The notes below the pieces were generated by a model that made no database searches, was not told the origin of the DNA, and saw nothing but the letters and a program-made list of their open reading frames with translations. Shown here piece after piece: positions 1-8,599 of a stretch of 64,000 nt of DNA. The position numbers and the translations under genes were made by a program. Origin of the DNA: Hyphomicrobiales bacterium (GTDB lineage: Bacteria > Pseudomonadota > Alphaproteobacteria > Rhizobiales > Xanthobacteraceae); contig JAFKKM010000020.1 in NCBI GenBank assembly GCA_017305555.1, positions 1 through 64,000 of the forward strand, given 5' to 3'. Numbering within the stretch: the first letter of the stretch is position 1; each line of letters starts with the position of its first letter.

Positions 1-285
1 ACCGTAAGCGGCACGCGCCGGGATTACGCGGGGGCCTGACGTTGCGTCGCGCGGGTAGGCGGTGGAAGCGAAGCTGTTGCGCACCGCCGCGATGGCGCCG
101 CCGGAGGAAGCCGTGCCCGGGTGCGCCGCATAAGCGGGCGGCGGCGTTGTGGGCGTCCCGCCGTAAGCCAGCCGGTCGAGACCACCTGCCGGGTGTCCGG
201 TCGCCACCGGCCCCGGCCGATGCATACAGCCCGACAGCGCAACCGCGCTGAATAGGCAAAGGGCGATGGCGCGAAAGCCGGACAT
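1..285 (-). CDS. Putative lipoprotein, 3' end beyond window
   Basis: Reading leftwards from an ATG at 285, the frame stays open for 95 codons to the window edge, so the C-terminal part is missing. The first 20 residues form a lipoprotein signal peptide: a short start, the hydrophobic stretch AIALCLFSAVA and the lipobox LSGC, with Cys20 as the residue to be lipidated. The visible mature part is rich in Gly, Pro, Ala and Thr and contains no domain I recognise. The gene is divergent from the polysaccharide co-polymerase gene at 456, across a 170 bp region with two palindromes. A role in the envelope or in polysaccharide export is possible but rests on position only. Confidence 0.6.
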   Translation of the reverse strand, partial: MSGFRAIALCLFSAVALSGCMHRPGPVATGHPAGGLDRLAYGGTPTTPPPAYAAHPGTASSGGAIAAVRNSFASTAYPRDATSGPRVIPARAAYG

Positions 286-342
286 GACGCGATCCTATTG
301 GAGAGTGACGCGATTAAGTCCCCTTATGGTTAAAAAAACATG

Positions 343-354
343 ACCTCGCGAGGT
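343..354. promoter_or_regulatory. 12 bp perfect palindrome in divergent promoter region
   Basis: ACCTCGCGAGGT is self-complementary over all 12 bases and lies midway between the divergent lipoprotein (285) and co-polymerase (456) genes. It has the form of a dimeric repressor or activator site. The binding protein is unknown. Confidence 0.35.
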
Positions 355-391
355 GGCAATACCAAGCGTCCACGAGCGGGATTAACCGCGC

Positions 392-410
392 AGAAACCAT
401 AATGGTTTCT
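392..410. promoter_or_regulatory. 19 bp palindrome, candidate operator
   Basis: AGAAACCATAATGGTTTCT has 9 bp arms that match perfectly around one central base. It ends 45 bp before the co-polymerase start codon, a normal place for an operator. It is AT-rich in a GC-rich genome and has no T-run, so a terminator is unlikely. Confidence 0.45.
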
Positions 411-455
411 ACTCGCGGGCGGCGTGAGAGTTGCGGACGCCGGTAGGAGCATTCC

Positions 456-2675
456 ATGCGGTTTGATCTTTGGAGCAAAATCAAGGGCAGATTGCCGGCC
501 CGGCAGCCGCGCGTTGCCACCGTGGTCGCACCGAAGCCGAAAGCCAAGGCCGAGCCCGCGTTCACGCCGTCGCCGCAGCCCGCTCTTCCGCTTCAAGCCG
601 CTGAGTATGGCGATCTCGACATGCGCGTGATCTGGCGCGCCATCGTCGCGAAAAAGAACTTCATCATCATGCCGACGTTGCTGGCGGCCGTGGTGTCGCT
701 CGCCGTCGTCAACATGATGACACCGTTATACAAATCCGAGGCGCGCGTGCTGGTGGATGGACGAGAGAACGTCTTCCTGCGTCCCAATGGCGAACGCCCC
801 GAGGAACGCAACGCGCTCGATCCCGAAGCCGTCACCAGCCAGGTGCAACTGCTCCTGTCGCGCGACCTGGCGCGTATGGTGATCAAGCAGAATAAGCTCT
901 CCGAACGTCCCGAGTTCGATCCGGTGTTGAGCGGAATCTCGCCGGTGAAAATGGTGCTAGGCCTGTTCGGTATCGGTCGCGATCCGTTCCGGATGACGCC
1001 GGAAGAGCGCGTGCTCGATGCCTATTATGATCGGCTGACGGCCTTCGCCGTCGACAAGTCGCGCGTCATGGTGGTCGAATTCCAGTCGCGCGATCCGGAA
1101 TTGGCCGCGCGGGTCGCCAACTCCATCGTCGACAATTATCTTATCTTGCAGCAGAACGCGCGGCAGCAGCAGGCCAAGGCAGCGAGCCAATGGCTTTCGG
1201 GAGAGATCGATAGCCTGCGCAAGAAGGTTGCTGACGCTGAGCAGCGGGCCGAAGCCTTTCGCTCCAAATCCAGCCTGTTCGTCGGCACCAACAACACCAC
1301 GCTGTCCAACCAGCAACTCGGCGAGTTCAACACGCAGTTGAACAACGCGCGGGCGCTGAAGTCCGATGCCACCTCCAAGGCGAACATGATCCGCGATATG
1401 CTGAAATCCGGCAAGCCGATCGAAGCGTCGGAAGTGCTCAATTCCGAACTGATCCGCCGCCTGTCGGAACAGCGGGTGACGCTGCGGGCTCAACTTGCCG
1501 AGCAGTCATCGACCTTGCTCGGCGGTCATCCGCGCATCAAGGAACTGAAGGCGCAGATCGCCGATCTCGACAAGCAGATCCGCGAGGAGGCTGGCAAGCT
1601 GTCGCGCTCGCTCGAAAACGATGCCCGCATTGCCGAAGCGCGAGTTGAAAGCCTGAGCGCCAACCTCGATCAACTCAAGCGTCAGGCCACCTCGACCAAC
1701 GGTCAGGACGTCCAGCTTCGAGCGCTCGACCGCGAGGCCAAGGCCGAACGCGATTTGCTGGAATCCTATCTTGCCAAGTATCGTGAGGCGACTGCGCGCG
1801 AAAGCATCGACGCTGCGCCGGCCGATGGTCGCATCATTTCCCGCGGCATCGTCTCCAATACGCCGAACTATCCGAAAAAGTTGCCGATCGTGTTGATCGC
1901 CACGCTGGCGACGCTGATGCTGACGACGGGGTATGTGGCCAGCAGAGAGTTGCTGCGCATGACATCGCCGCGAGTGTCGATGGTTGTCGCTCCTGTGGTC
2001 GCGCCATCGATGACGGCAGCCATGCAGGACGTCGCCGTGCCGCAACCTGTATTCCATCAACCAAGCGGGCTAGGTGTGAGTGAACTCGAGCAGCTTGCGC
2101 TCGACTTGCAAAAGCCTGGTGTCGCCGCCCGCAAGCTAACGGTTCTCGGGAGCGGTTCGACCGAAAAGACCAGCCGCACCGCGCTCGCGCTGGCGCGGTT
2201 GTTAGCGCGGCGCGCCAAAGTCGTGCTGGTCGATCTGTCCGCTTCCTCGCAGGTCGCGAGGGCGGCGTCGGTTGATGGTGCCGCACCCGGCCTAACGGAT
2301 CTGATGCTGGGCGAAGCCTCGTTCGGTCAGGTCATCAGCAAGGATCGCACCTCATCGCTGCATCTGGTGACGGCGGGGCGTGCCAGCGCCGACCGCGCGT
2401 TGTTGCAGTCGCCACGCCTGACGTTGGCGCTCGATGCGCTGTTGCAAGCCTATGACCATGTCGTGTTGGACGCCGGTGCTGCCGACGACCTGCCGGCAGC
2501 GCTGTTGACGGCTGGCGCGCGTGCCGTCGTGGTCCCCGACGGCACGATGGGCATCGATGCGCGTCAATCGATGTCCGATCAGTTGCGGGCGGTGGGTTTC
2601 GGCGACGTCACCATGCTGAGCCAAGCGGCCCCGGTGAACCCCGACGAGCGCGGACCGCGCTTCGTAGCGGCGTGA
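456..2675 (+). CDS. Polysaccharide co-polymerase / BY-kinase-like chain-length determinant (GumC/ExoP family)
   Basis: A 739-residue inner-membrane protein of the Wzz/Wzc/ExoP type, which sets the chain length and helps export of an exopolysaccharide. A basic, Pro-rich cytoplasmic N-terminus is followed by TM1 (about 69-88), a Wzz domain, a long periplasmic coiled coil (about 230-450), TM2 (about 475-495) and a cytoplasmic ATPase-like domain (about 540-720). The kinase domain is degenerate. The P-loop reads GSGSTEKTS, with no Lys at the expected place. Walker A' reads VVLVDLSAS and lacks the second Asp. The C-terminus has no tyrosine cluster. It may therefore be a structural co-polymerase without autokinase activity. 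TAGGAG lies upstream of the ATG. No polymerase or glycosyltransferase genes follow on this strand. Confidence 0.85.
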   Translation: MRFDLWSKIKGRLPARQPRVATVVAPKPKAKAEPAFTPSPQPALPLQAAEYGDLDMRVIWRAIVAKKNFIIMPTLLAAVVSLAVVNMMTPLYKSEARVLVDGRENVFLRPNGERPEERNALDPEAVTSQVQLLLSRDLARMVIKQNKLSERPEFDPVLSGISPVKMVLGLFGIGRDPFRMTPEERVLDAYYDRLTAFAVDKSRVMVVEFQSRDPELAARVANSIVDNYLILQQNARQQQAKAASQWLSGEIDSLRKKVADAEQRAEAFRSKSSLFVGTNNTTLSNQQLGEFNTQLNNARALKSDATSKANMIRDMLKSGKPIEASEVLNSELIRRLSEQRVTLRAQLAEQSSTLLGGHPRIKELKAQIADLDKQIREEAGKLSRSLENDARIAEARVESLSANLDQLKRQATSTNGQDVQLRALDREAKAERDLLESYLAKYREATARESIDAAPADGRIISRGIVSNTPNYPKKLPIVLIATLATLMLTTGYVASRELLRMTSPRVSMVVAPVVAPSMTAAMQDVAVPQPVFHQPSGLGVSELEQLALDLQKPGVAARKLTVLGSGSTEKTSRTALALARLLARRAKVVLVDLSASSQVARAASVDGAAPGLTDLMLGEASFGQVISKDRTSSLHLVTAGRASADRALLQSPRLTLALDALLQAYDHVVLDAGAADDLPAALLTAGARAVVVPDGTMGIDARQSMSDQLRAVGFGDVTMLSQAAPVNPDERGPRFVAA

Positions 2676-2680
2676 AGTTG

Positions 2681-3877
2681 CTAGCGGTTCAATGAACCGC
2701 GGATGGTCTGCGCTGCCTTCATCAGCGCAGGCGTTTGTTTCACCAGACGCTTGAGGTGAGCCATCGCTGAGAGACCGCTTGCTGCCATCTTGCCGCGTGC
2801 GTTGAGGCCGATGAAGCTGTCGAAGATCGGCTCGTCGTTCTTGCAGAACAGGCGCTTGTACTCATCCGAGCCGATACCGAGATCGATCGCGCTATAGTTC
2901 AGCGCGGCATAGTGATCGACGATGTAGCGCATCAAGATAAGGCCCGGACTGAAGTGGGCGATGGCGGACAGCGTATAGGTGTTGAACATCATCGAAAAGC
3001 GGTCGCCGTCGGCGACGCCTGCGTAGATCGCGATCATCTCTTCGTCGCACGTCAGCGCGTGAATCTCGATCGCACGGCCGCCATCTGGAAGCTCGGTGTG
3101 GCAGGCGCGACGGATGAATTCCTCCACGCCCGGATCGGCGAAGACGTTGGGAAGTTTCTGCAATGCCATCCGTTGTGGTTTGACGGCGAAGAACGCATCC
3201 AGCAGCCGGGCGATATCCGTATCGGTTTCCGCCTTGAGGTAGCGATAGCCGGGGAGCGCCTGGAGTTTCTTCTCTTTGCTTTTCAGTCGGCGGCGGAACG
3301 AATTGCTGATGAGCGTGGTCGGGGCCGCGTTGACCTCGATCGACATCAGGGGACAGCCGTTGACCGCAGTTTGTGTGGGCAGCAACGCCATCGGGTTGGC
3401 GAGGTGCTGCCAGTGCCGCGGTTGCCGGGCCAGCGCGAGGGCATCGATGGTGAGGGCAGGCGCGCGTAGCGCGTCCAGTACGGCATCGATGTCGCCGCGG
3501 GTGGCGGTCGCGAGAAAGTCGCGGCGACAAATCGGCATGTTGAATGTGATGTGCTTGTCGCCGAGAAAGCTTGCGACTCTGACGCCATGATCGCGCTGAA
3601 TGCCGAATGGCAGCAGCATCAGCGGCTGGCGGCGCGCGTCGCGCGCCACGGCGATCAACGGTTCGACGCCGGTTTGAACGCCGATGTGATTTTGCCAGGC
3701 GGCGAGCAGGTCGAAGCGCTGATAGGGTGTCAGTACAGAACCGGGGCCTTCGAGGGCGCGCCAAGCCGGTTCGGCAGCGGCCATGTCGCGGAAAATCTCG
3801 ACGTCGGCCACCCGCGTGGCTTCGGCCTGCGCTCGGGTTTCAGTCACCCGGCTCTCGATGGCTGCCGCCATGGTCAT
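2681..3877 (-). CDS. GNAT-fold acetyltransferase, CelD/BcsL-like (Acetyltransf_6)
   Basis: A 398-residue soluble protein of the BioF2-like/CelD family, found near exopolysaccharide and cellulose loci. The N-terminal half has a typical entry (AAEPAWRAL, then TPYQRFDLLAAWQNHIG). The C-terminal half carries the GNAT domain, with ALNYSAIDLGIGSDEYKRLF near the end, a signature region of this family. I chose the ATG at 3877 (MTMAAAIES), which has AGGGTG just upstream; an in-frame start at 3949 would add 24 residues of unlikely composition. The gene converges on the co-polymerase gene, with the two stop codons 5 bp apart, which fits a polysaccharide-modification role. The substrate is unknown. Confidence 0.75.
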   Translation of the reverse strand: MTMAAAIESRVTETRAQAEATRVADVEIFRDMAAAEPAWRALEGPGSVLTPYQRFDLLAAWQNHIGVQTGVEPLIAVARDARRQPLMLLPFGIQRDHGVRVASFLGDKHITFNMPICRRDFLATATRGDIDAVLDALRAPALTIDALALARQPRHWQHLANPMALLPTQTAVNGCPLMSIEVNAAPTTLISNSFRRRLKSKEKKLQALPGYRYLKAETDTDIARLLDAFFAVKPQRMALQKLPNVFADPGVEEFIRRACHTELPDGGRAIEIHALTCDEEMIAIYAGVADGDRFSMMFNTYTLSAIAHFSPGLILMRYIVDHYAALNYSAIDLGIGSDEYKRLFCKNDEPIFDSFIGLNARGKMAASGLSAMAHLKRLVKQTPALMKAAQTIRGSLNR

Positions 3878-4000
3878 ACGCGCACCCTGTTCGTTAAGAC
3901 ATTTTTTATGTCTGTTGTTGCCGGAACCTTGGCAAACAAACGTCAACAAAGCGTAAGGGTGATCGTGGAGTCGTTGCCAGGCGGCGGACGGGAAGACCGC

Positions 4001-4213
4001 TTAGACCTCGGGGTCTGGTCGCGACATCCAGCTTATGATCGGCATTGCTGGCAGCACCCAGCCGATGCCGGCCACGACGTAGAAAATCGCCTGATACCAT
4101 CCGGAGGCGGCGAGCCAAGGCGTCTGCGCCACCGTCATGCCAAGCAGCGACCACACGACGACGAGGATGAGCAGGGCGATCGTGCCGAAGAATTTCCGGG
4201 TGCGGATGGTCAT
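4001..4213 (-). CDS. DUF2842 small membrane protein
   Basis: A 70-residue protein with two predicted membrane helices (about 9-29 and 39-60), separated by a short loop (TPWLAASGWYQ), and the ending SRPDPEV. Size, helix spacing and the WVLPAMPIISWM segment match the DUF2842 family of alphaproteobacteria, which has no known function. It is divergent from ctaA with 104 bp between start codons. That arrangement suggests membrane or respiratory biogenesis, but this is inference. Confidence 0.8.
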   Translation of the reverse strand: MTIRTRKFFGTIALLILVVVWSLLGMTVAQTPWLAASGWYQAIFYVVAGIGWVLPAMPIISWMSRPDPEV

Positions 4214-4317
4214 GACGCGAACGTGTAGAGATTGCCTGCCGGGAGATCAAGCACGGCTTGCGCCGTTCCGCCGCGCGGCTATAACGGCCATGAAATTCCT
4301 CTGAAATTACGGCTGAA

Positions 4318-5430
4318 ATGACCGAAATCCTGACTTCGGCGGAACCCGGCGCCAGCGCCGCGCCCGCCCGCATTCGCGCGGTGCGCTGGTGGCTCGTGAT
4401 CGTGGCTGCCCTGATCGCGCTGATGGTGCTGGTCGGCGGGGCGACGCGCCTCACCGAATCCGGCCTCTCCATCGTCGAATGGAAGCCGGTGACCGGAACG
4501 CTGCCGCCGCTCAGTGCGCAGCAATGGAATGAGGCGTTCGAGGGTTACAAGGCCATTCCGCAGTATCGCGAAATGAACGCCGGCATGACGCTGCACGAGT
4601 TCAAGACCATCTTCTGGTGGGAATGGAGCCACCGCCTGCTCGGACGGGTGATCGGGCTTGTCTATCTGCTGCCGTTCCTGTGGTTCATGTGGCGCGGCTT
4701 CCTGCCGGGCGATCTGAAACGTCGGCTGTGGGGCATCTTCGCGCTCGGTGCATTGCAGGGCGCGGTGGGTTGGTGGATGGTCGCGTCCGGCCTGACCAAG
4801 CGCGTCGAAGTCTCGCAATATCGGCTGGCGACGCACCTGTTGCTGGCGCTGCTGATCTTCGCGGCAATTGTCTGGACGCTGCGGCGGCTCTCGGAGCACG
4901 CGCGGGTTTCAAGCGCCGTGCGGCTCAAGGTGACGAGCGCGGTGCTGCTCGGGCTGGTGTTCCTGCAACTCTATCTTGGCGCACTGGTGGCAGGCCTGCG
5001 CGCCGGGAAGGTGTTCAATACCTGGCCGCTGATCGATGGTGGCTTTATTCCGAGCACAGCGCGGTTGTTCTTCGAGCAGCCATGGTGGCGCAATCTGTTC
5101 GACAATACGCTGACGGTGCAATTCAATCACCGCATGGTGGCCTACACGCTGTGGGTGCTGGCGATCCTGCATCTGGTCGATGCCGTCCGTGCGCGTGCCG
5201 ACAAGGCCGTGGTCAACGGTGCATTGTGGCTTGCCGCAGCGATGACCGTGCAGGCGACGCTCGGCATTCTCACGCTGCTGCATCAGGTGCCGATTTCGCT
5301 CGGGCTGGCGCATCAGGGCGTCGCCATCGTGGTGTTGACGCTGGCGATCGCTCAGGTCGAGCGGCTGAGTGTGCCCTTGTCGATGCGTGAGGCGAAAATA
5401 TCGCCGCTCACCGCCGACGCGGCGCGCTGA
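4318..5430 (+). CDS. ctaA: Haem A synthase (COX15/CtaA)
   Basis: A 370-residue multi-pass membrane protein that oxidises the C8 methyl group of haem O to make haem A for aa3-type cytochrome c oxidases. Eight membrane segments are apparent. The four conserved histidine regions are present: [33 protein letters not shown] and LAHQGVAI. The N-terminal [12 protein letters not shown] and [11 protein letters not shown] motifs are typical of the type-2 (proteobacterial/mitochondrial) form. The length is normal. The gene stands alone; the oxidase genes are not in this window. Confidence 0.96.
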   Translation: MTEILTSAEPGASAAPARIRAVRWWLVIVAALIALMVLVGGATRLTESGLSIVEWKPVTGTLPPLSAQQWNEAFEGYKAIPQYREMNAGMTLHEFKTIFWWEWSHRLLGRVIGLVYLLPFLWFMWRGFLPGDLKRRLWGIFALGALQGAVGWWMVASGLTKRVEVSQYRLATHLLLALLIFAAIVWTLRRLSEHARVSSAVRLKVTSAVLLGLVFLQLYLGALVAGLRAGKVFNTWPLIDGGFIPSTARLFFEQPWWRNLFDNTLTVQFNHRMVAYTLWVLAILHLVDAVRARADKAVVNGALWLAAAMTVQATLGILTLLHQVPISLGLAHQGVAIVVLTLAIAQVERLSVPLSMREAKISPLTADAAR

Positions 5431-5598
5431 GTGGAGCTATTCTAATCTTCGGATCGTGCAAAAACCTGCTGTTTGCAGGGGTTATTTGCATTTTTCCGGT
5501 GATGACGATGTCGTGTGCTGGCGGTTTGCTTCCGCGCAACACATTCGCGGGTTAGAACGAGCATCGTTTTATCGATCCGTCTATCCGAGAGCTAAGTT

Positions 5599-6411
5599 AT
5601 GTCCAGCGCCTTCATTCAGTCCACCGTCATCCTGCTTCGCGAGGGGCTGGAAGCGATGCTGGTGATCGCGGCACTCGCGGCCTATCTGACCAAGGCGGGC
5701 GGCGGCCATCGCGTGAAGTCGCTCTATGCCGGCGCGCTTGCGGCGACCGGCGTCAGCATCGTCGCGGCATGGCTGTTTGCGATGCTCAATTCGGGTCAGC
5801 ACAGCGATCTGATGGAAGGCGTCATCATTCTCTTTGCCGTCGCGCTGATGCTTTACGTCTCTGGCTGGCTGATGGTGAAGCAGGATCCGCAAGGCTGGAA
5901 AGAGTATCTCGCCGCCAAGGCCGACAATGCATTGGCGCAGGACACCGCGTGGGCGGTCGGCGCGCTGGCGTTTCTGGCGGTGTTTCGCGAGGGTGCGGAG
6001 ACCGTGCTGTTCATCAACGCGCTCGCGACCACTGAGGGTGGTTGGAGCGTCGGTCTGTTCGGCGGCCTTGCCGCGGCCACGCTCGGGCTCGCGGTGCTGT
6101 TCTACTTCATCAATCTGATCGCGCAGAAAATCCCGTTGCGACCGCTGTTTATCATCACCTCGGCGTTCCTGTTCGCGATGGCGATCAAATTCATTGGCGA
6201 GGCGGTGCAGGAATTCCAGGAGCAGTCGATCCTGCCGTTCACCCAGGTCACGGGGGCGGATTGGCTCTCCGCGATCGGTCTTAATCCGACGGTGGAAGCC
6301 CTGTCGCTGCAACTGCTGGTGATTTTTTTCGCGCTCGCGACCTATTCGCTGGTGGTGCGCAACAATCGCCTGACGCGGACGGACAAAGCCGCGCGGGAAG
6401 GGAAGGCGTAG
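5599..6411 (+). CDS. FTR1-family iron permease (EfeU-like)
   Basis: A 270-residue inner-membrane protein with about seven helices. The two REGxE iron-binding motifs that define the FTR1/EfeU family are present: LLREGLEAML near residue 14 and FREGAETVLF near residue 135. It is expected to import ferric iron after oxidation of Fe2+. EfeO and EfeB are not adjacent, so the oxidase partner is elsewhere or absent. The start at 5599 places REGLE at its usual position. The 168 bp upstream region contains isolated TTCTAA and TTAGAA hexamers about 106 bp apart, too far apart to call an Irr box. Confidence 0.9.
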   Translation: MSSAFIQSTVILLREGLEAMLVIAALAAYLTKAGGGHRVKSLYAGALAATGVSIVAAWLFAMLNSGQHSDLMEGVIILFAVALMLYVSGWLMVKQDPQGWKEYLAAKADNALAQDTAWAVGALAFLAVFREGAETVLFINALATTEGGWSVGLFGGLAAATLGLAVLFYFINLIAQKIPLRPLFIITSAFLFAMAIKFIGEAVQEFQEQSILPFTQVTGADWLSAIGLNPTVEALSLQLLVIFFALATYSLVVRNNRLTRTDKAAREGKA

Positions 6412-6431
6412 AAAGCTCCAGCCCTGAACGG

Positions 6432-6506
6432 CGTCATGCGCGGACTTGATCCGCGCGTCCATCATTTTCAGAAAGATGGATGGCCGGGCCAAGCCCGGCC
6501 ATGACG
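6432..6506. repeat. Palindromic intergenic repeat, family A copy 1
   Basis: The element begins CGTCATG and ends CATGACG. Its internal arms (GATCCGCGCGTCCATC and GGATGGCCGGGCCAAGCC) resemble the copies at 22739 and 60475. It fills the gap between the convergent FTR1 and metY genes and may form a bidirectional hairpin. Confidence 0.75.
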
Positions 6507-6530
6507 TTCGATACGATAAGTCGCGAGGCC

Positions 6531-7811
6531 CTACGCCTGCAGTGCCTGATCGAGGTCGGCGATGAGGTCTTCCTTGTCCTCAAGACCGATGGAGAGGCGC
6601 ACCAGATCCGGACCGGCGCCGGCCTGGATCTTCTGCTCGTCGGTGAGTTGGCTGTGCGTAGTCGAAGCAGGGTGAATCACCAGCGACCGCGTATCGCCGA
6701 TATTGGCGAGGTGCGAGAACAGCTTGAGGTTCGAGACGAGGCTGACGCCGGCGTCATAGCCGCCCTTAAGCGTGAAGGTGAACAGCGCACCCGCGCCCTT
6801 CGGCGAATATTTGCGGGCGAGGTTGTTGTAACGGTTGCCGGTGAGGCCGGCATAGTTCACCTCGTTGACGGCGGGATGCGCTGATAGCCATTCGGCGACG
6901 GCCTTGGCGTTGTCGCAATGCCTTTGCATCCGCAGCGGCAGCGTTTCGATGCCGGTGAGGAACAGGAAGGCGTTGAACGGCGACAGCGCCGCGCCGAGAT
7001 CGCGCAGGCCGAGCACGCGGCAAGCGATGGCGAAGGCGAAGTTGCCGAAGGTTTCCTGCAACTTGATGCCGTGATATTCCGGGCGCGGCTCGCTCAGGAT
7101 CGGATACTTGTTGTCGCGCGACCAGTCGAAGGTGCCCGCGTCAACAATAATGCCGCCGATCGAATTGCCGTGGCCGCCGAGAAACTTCGTCAGCGAATGA
7201 AGCACGATATCGGCGCCGTGATCGATCGGGCGGATGAGGTAGGGGCTCGCCAGTGTGTTATCGACGATCAGCGGCACGCCGGCCTTGCGCGCGACGGCCG
7301 AGATCGCCTCGATGTCGGTGACCGAGCCGCTGGGATTGGCGAGCGACTCGATGAAGATTGCCCTGGTGCGCGGCGTCACCGCGCGTTCAAACGTCGAAAT
7401 ATCATCCGGATCGGCCCACACCACGTTCCAGCCGAAGCTCTTGAACGCGTGCGAGAACTGATTGATCGAACCGCCATAGAGCTTGCGCGCGGCGATGAAC
7501 TCATCGCCGGGACGTAGCAACTGTTGCAGCGCCGTGACCTGCGCGGCGTGGCCGGACGCCGTTGCTACTGCCGCCGTTCCGCCTTCGAGCGCTGCGACAC
7601 GTTCTTCCAGCACCGCGGTGGTCGGGTTGCCGAGCCGCGTATAGATGTTGCCGAACGATTGCAGGCCGAACAGCGAGGCCGCGTGGTCGGCATCGTTGAA
7701 GACGAATGACGTGGTCTGATAGATCGGCGTATTGCGCGCGCCGGTGGTCGGGTCCGGCTGCGCGCCGGCATGGATCGCGAGCGTGGCAAATCCGGGAAGG
7801 CGGTCGGTCAT
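6531..7811 (-). CDS. metY: O-acetylhomoserine sulfhydrylase
   Basis: A 426-residue PLP enzyme of the Cys/Met metabolism family that makes homocysteine from O-acetylhomoserine and sulfide. It starts MTDRLPGFATLAIHAGAQPD, carries the family entry NTPIYQTTSFVF and has the PLP lysine in SLTKFLGGHGNSIGG. The C-terminal part (TRSLVIHPASTTHSQL) is also typical. The ATG at 7811 fits the usual family N-terminus; an in-frame ATG at 7880 adds 23 residues of no family resemblance. The gene is last in a leftward group with a CoA-binding protein and an enoyl-CoA hydratase. I did not find a SAM-II riboswitch in the 144 bp leader. Confidence 0.93.
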   Translation of the reverse strand: MTDRLPGFATLAIHAGAQPDPTTGARNTPIYQTTSFVFNDADHAASLFGLQSFGNIYTRLGNPTTAVLEERVAALEGGTAAVATASGHAAQVTALQQLLRPGDEFIAARKLYGGSINQFSHAFKSFGWNVVWADPDDISTFERAVTPRTRAIFIESLANPSGSVTDIEAISAVARKAGVPLIVDNTLASPYLIRPIDHGADIVLHSLTKFLGGHGNSIGGIIVDAGTFDWSRDNKYPILSEPRPEYHGIKLQETFGNFAFAIACRVLGLRDLGAALSPFNAFLFLTGIETLPLRMQRHCDNAKAVAEWLSAHPAVNEVNYAGLTGNRYNNLARKYSPKGAGALFTFTLKGGYDAGVSLVSNLKLFSHLANIGDTRSLVIHPASTTHSQLTDEQKIQAGAGPDLVRLSIGLEDKEDLIADLDQALQA

Positions 7812-7955
7812 TCTCAGGTCCTGTCTGCTTGAAAGGGCTTCAGCGGCCGGTATGCTGCTGATCCGGCTTCGCGGCGTCAAGTCGGGCGATGAAGGCTGCG
7901 CGGTTATGCTACGCGGTCCTGTTCGAAGGGAACAGAATGGCAGCGCCTTACGGCT

Positions 7956-8549
7956 TTAGGCATTATTGTTCTTGTCGTCCTTGATTTGCGCCGCGCGGTC
8001 CGCGGCGTTGGTGCCGCCGCCGCTGACACTCACCCGATTGAGCGACAGCCGCATACCCTGTGTCGGGACCGGTGCGCGCTTCGAACTCAGCGTGCGCGAG
8101 TTGACGCCCATCCAGGAAATCTCCGACGACAGCCGGCCGTATTCGATTTTCGGGCAGCGGTTCATCACCACTTGCAGCCCGGCGGCTTCCGCGAGCGCAC
8201 AGGCTTCATCGTTGCGAACGCCAAGCTGCATCCAGATCACTTTCGGCAGAGGGTTGAGCGTCAGCGCATCCTTGACCAGCGGCAGCGCCGCGTTCGAGTT
8301 GCGGAAAATGTCGACCATGTCGATGGGGCGGTCGATATCGGCGAGCGAGGCGACGAACGGTTTGCCCATCAGATTTTTGCCGACCTGTCCGGGATTGACC
8401 GGGATCATGTCGTAGCCGCGCTGCGCCAGATATTTGAAGGCGAAGTAACTCGGCCGCACGTTGACAGGCGATGCGCCGACCATCGCGATGGTCTTCACGT
8501 TGTTGAGGATGCTGCGGATGTAATTGTCGTCGTAGGTGTCGTGATTCAT
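7956..8549 (-). CDS. CoA-binding domain protein (YccU-like)
   Basis: A 197-residue protein with an N-terminal Rossmann CoA-binding domain (TIAMVGASPVNVRPSYFAFK, then GYDMIPVNP), as in YccU and in the first domain of acetyl-CoA ligases. The core domain ends near residue 140 (NRCPKIEYGRL). It is followed by a low-complexity, Gly- and Asn-rich tail ending KNNNA. No catalytic role is established for the family. It lies between enoyl-CoA hydratase (50 bp upstream) and metY on the same strand, suggesting co-transcription. Confidence 0.88.
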   Translation of the reverse strand: MNHDTYDDNYIRSILNNVKTIAMVGASPVNVRPSYFAFKYLAQRGYDMIPVNPGQVGKNLMGKPFVASLADIDRPIDMVDIFRNSNAALPLVKDALTLNPLPKVIWMQLGVRNDEACALAEAAGLQVVMNRCPKIEYGRLSSEISWMGVNSRTLSSKRAPVPTQGMRLSLNRVSVSGGGTNAADRAAQIKDDKNNNA

Positions 8550-8599
8550 TGCAACGCGATCATTTCATAAGACGCCGGCGCGGATTGTGATGCGGCCGA

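Noticed and set aside
5440-5557. An Irr/ICE-type iron box before the FTR1 gene
   Set aside because: TTCTAA (5440) and TTAGAA (5552) are present but over 100 bp apart, whereas a true box has both halves adjacent.
7812-7955. A SAM-II riboswitch before metY
   Set aside because: Such an element is common before metY or metX in this class. A CGCTGAAG stretch and GC-rich arms are present, but the conserved pseudoknot core of SAM-II could not be matched.
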